A DNA stretch of 64,000 bases from Oopsacas minuta. Lineage: Eukaryota > Porifera > Hexactinellida > Lyssacinosida > Leucopsacidae. A program made the position numbers and the translations under genes. The stretch spans positions 124,690 to 188,689 of the forward strand of contig JAKMXF010000354.1 in assembly GCA_024704765.1 (NCBI GenBank). Direction: 5' to 3'. Below, piece by piece: positions 62,379-64,000 of this stretch (positions are counted from its first letter, which is position 1; each line of letters begins with the position of its first letter). Below the pieces are notes generated by a model, which was not told where the DNA came from, searched no databases, and saw only the letters and a program-made list of their open reading frames with translations.

Positions 62379-64000
62379 GTAGCGAGTACACATGCAGACA
62401 GAGATACATATATTAATATGGAATGGAATGGGCTAAAGGGATTGCATATTTTATTTTGGTAATAACTTTCTAAACTAGGATATTCTTTCATAAATGCTAT
62501 CATTCACTTCATCAATATCAATTCTAAATTATTGTAATTCTAATGATTCTCTAGTGTTACCGTATTAGGTAACACTAGCTATAATTATAGGGCTGTCACG
62601 AAATATTGGCTCCTCTGAAAAATTGGCCCTACTATGGAATTTTGGTCCCCCCCCGGTTTTATGTTTATCTAATTAGTAAATAAATAAATATCATCAAATT
62701 GATATAAGATTAACTTTTGAGGACTCAGGAACTGATATAAGAGGTGTATTAATACCTAAAAAGCTTGATAGATAGCTAGATAGATAAATAATCAGTGTTA
62801 CAGCGGTCCGAGAATTTCATGGACCGAACCGGACCGTCATTGTTTTTTCTGGGACGGTCTAGGCTGATAGGATAAACCTGGTAATTTCGTATTCAGCCAC
62901 CCTAAGGATAATATTGGCAAGTTTGGTGGAACATTAGCCTCAACACTTGTCCGAAGAAGCGGGACATTTGTATATTGGCTCAGGTCATCATTAAATGGTT
63001 GGCTATCTATACGCTATATATTTACTTATTTATTAATAACTTAACATACTTATATTATAGATAAACAGAAAACCATTAACAACAATTTTAGGCTGAAGTA
63101 TATACCGTTGATACACTATGCAGTCAGAGTCGTAACCACCACAGGAAGACAAAAATGTTATTCATAATAAAAAGACTTCGTATTAAGCTAAAATATTTTG
63201 GTAGAAAAGTATTTGTATTTGTAACTAAACACTTTCAAAGTAATGGATCCAATTTCTGATCTCCACTAAATAGTGTTGGGGGGGGGGGCATGGCCCCATT
63301 GGCCTCACCTAGTCGTATGTCCCTGTGTGCCAGATCCCTCGCGCCTCGCTACCCATAAATTAACGGGAACTCTTACTATATGTTTATGGTGATTATCAAA
63401 AATGTTAATAGAATTCAATTTCTGCTGTGACTAGAGTGTCGGTAAGGGTACGCAACTTTTTCTTCTTGAAATGCCGGCAGAACGTTTGATGTGGTTCTAC
63501 GTCATTTTGACGTAAAGGCACATATTTTCAAGGCTGTTTTTCAGCTGCGAAAATTTACCAATAAAAGTGGTTATGAAGGAAAATAAGTTAGAAAATGTAC
63601 AAATTGCAATAGGATCATCTACAAACACGAAGCCGGGGACGCTTATCATGAACCCAGTCGGTGGTCCAAATAAAATCATTCCTATAGGATTTGCCTTAAA
63701 TCAAGTTCACTCAATATGAAGTCTAGTTATTCTGAACAAGTTTTTGGTCCTGTGGGGATCGCAATAAGCGACCCTGAGTGTAATAGGTAAATACATTGGC
63801 GGACTGTTTTCGTATACTGTATTTACATACACACTACACAGGAATAGAAAGTTTTACAGTCTAATCATACAAAGTTATAAAATGTATATATTTAGAAATG
63901 AATGCAACGAAATATTACCAGATAAACTTGAAAAGCGCAGACCCATTATTTATTAGGAGGGTAAAATGATAGTGAATGTGTTTATTTTCCTAAAACTCAT
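62379..64000. other. Intergenic stretch, repeats only
   Basis: An 11-bp-arm palindrome CTAGTGTTACC/GGTAACACTAG sits at 62551-62578. A fragment of the long foldback family (TTTGGTCCCCCCCCGGTTTT) is at about 62638-62660. A G-run of about ten lies at 63279-63289. No gene recognised to the end of the window. Confidence 0.45.

Overview
The window is nuclear DNA of an animal, AT-rich (about one third G+C by eye), using the standard code with GT-AG introns. Most likely it is an early-branching invertebrate such as a sponge, but the species cannot be fixed from sequence alone. Clear metazoan orthologues are present: TMED4/9, FAXDC2-like, TTC13, FPGS, MGAT4, SIRT2, CABIN1, RPS11, YIPF6, DUSP12 C-terminal domain, a clavesin-like CRAL-TRIO protein, ECHS1, a PUR-domain protein and the SPCA pump ATP2C. 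A striking trait is that most of these are uninterrupted single open frames (CABIN1-like 1575 codons, ATP2C 955, TTC13 776), while TMED, YIPF6, the CRAL-TRIO gene, ECHS1 and the receptor genes keep short-exon, intron-containing structures.

Layout. 0-3 kb: last exon of a p24/TMED gene and a FAXDC2-like hydroxylase. 3-17 kb: an accessory block built from a duplicated cell-surface receptor gene on the minus strand. Copy B (9116-15087) can be spliced by eye into a frame-consistent 623-residue protein: signal peptide, Ig-like domain, four FN3 domains, an atypical juxtamembrane domain and a C-terminal hydrophobic segment. Copy A (3872-7406) is 70-90% the same at its 5' end but is broken by a one-base loss and repeats. 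Opposite-strand FN3 relics and a separate membrane-plus-cytoplasmic-tail exon with tyrosine motifs lie between and around the copies. The cluster is invaded by Helitron-like and other mobile elements. 17.0-19.7 kb: a complete-looking CACTA-type DNA transposon with 3-bp target duplication and a two-exon 562-residue protein. 19.7-23.4 kb: repeats and one unrecognised exon.

23.5-62.4 kb: a compact housekeeping stretch. In order: TTC13, FPGS, MGAT4-like, a DGAT2-family acyltransferase (-), SIRT2, a WS/DGAT acyltransferase (-), tRNA-Cys, CABIN1-like, RPS11, YIPF6 (with a nested beta-propeller-like gene in intron 1), a phosphatase-less DUSP12-type protein, a CRAL-TRIO gene, ECHS1 (with a nested PUR-domain gene in its intron), and ATP2C. 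Gaps hold many small inverted-terminal-repeat elements (TA-flanked Tc1/mariner-like, hAT-like, long foldbacks).

Functionally, the right side is general cell biology: Golgi/ER traffic (TMED, YIPF6, ATP2C), N-glycan branching (MGAT4), folate and fatty acid metabolism in mitochondria (FPGS, ECHS1), neutral lipid synthesis, chromatin (CABIN1, SIRT2) and ribosome biogenesis (RPS11, DUSP12). The left receptor block is the candidate for a novel system: a small Ig/FN3 receptor family whose members share ectodomains but carry different C-termini. This resembles in organisation, not by proven homology, invertebrate allorecognition or immune-type receptor clusters.
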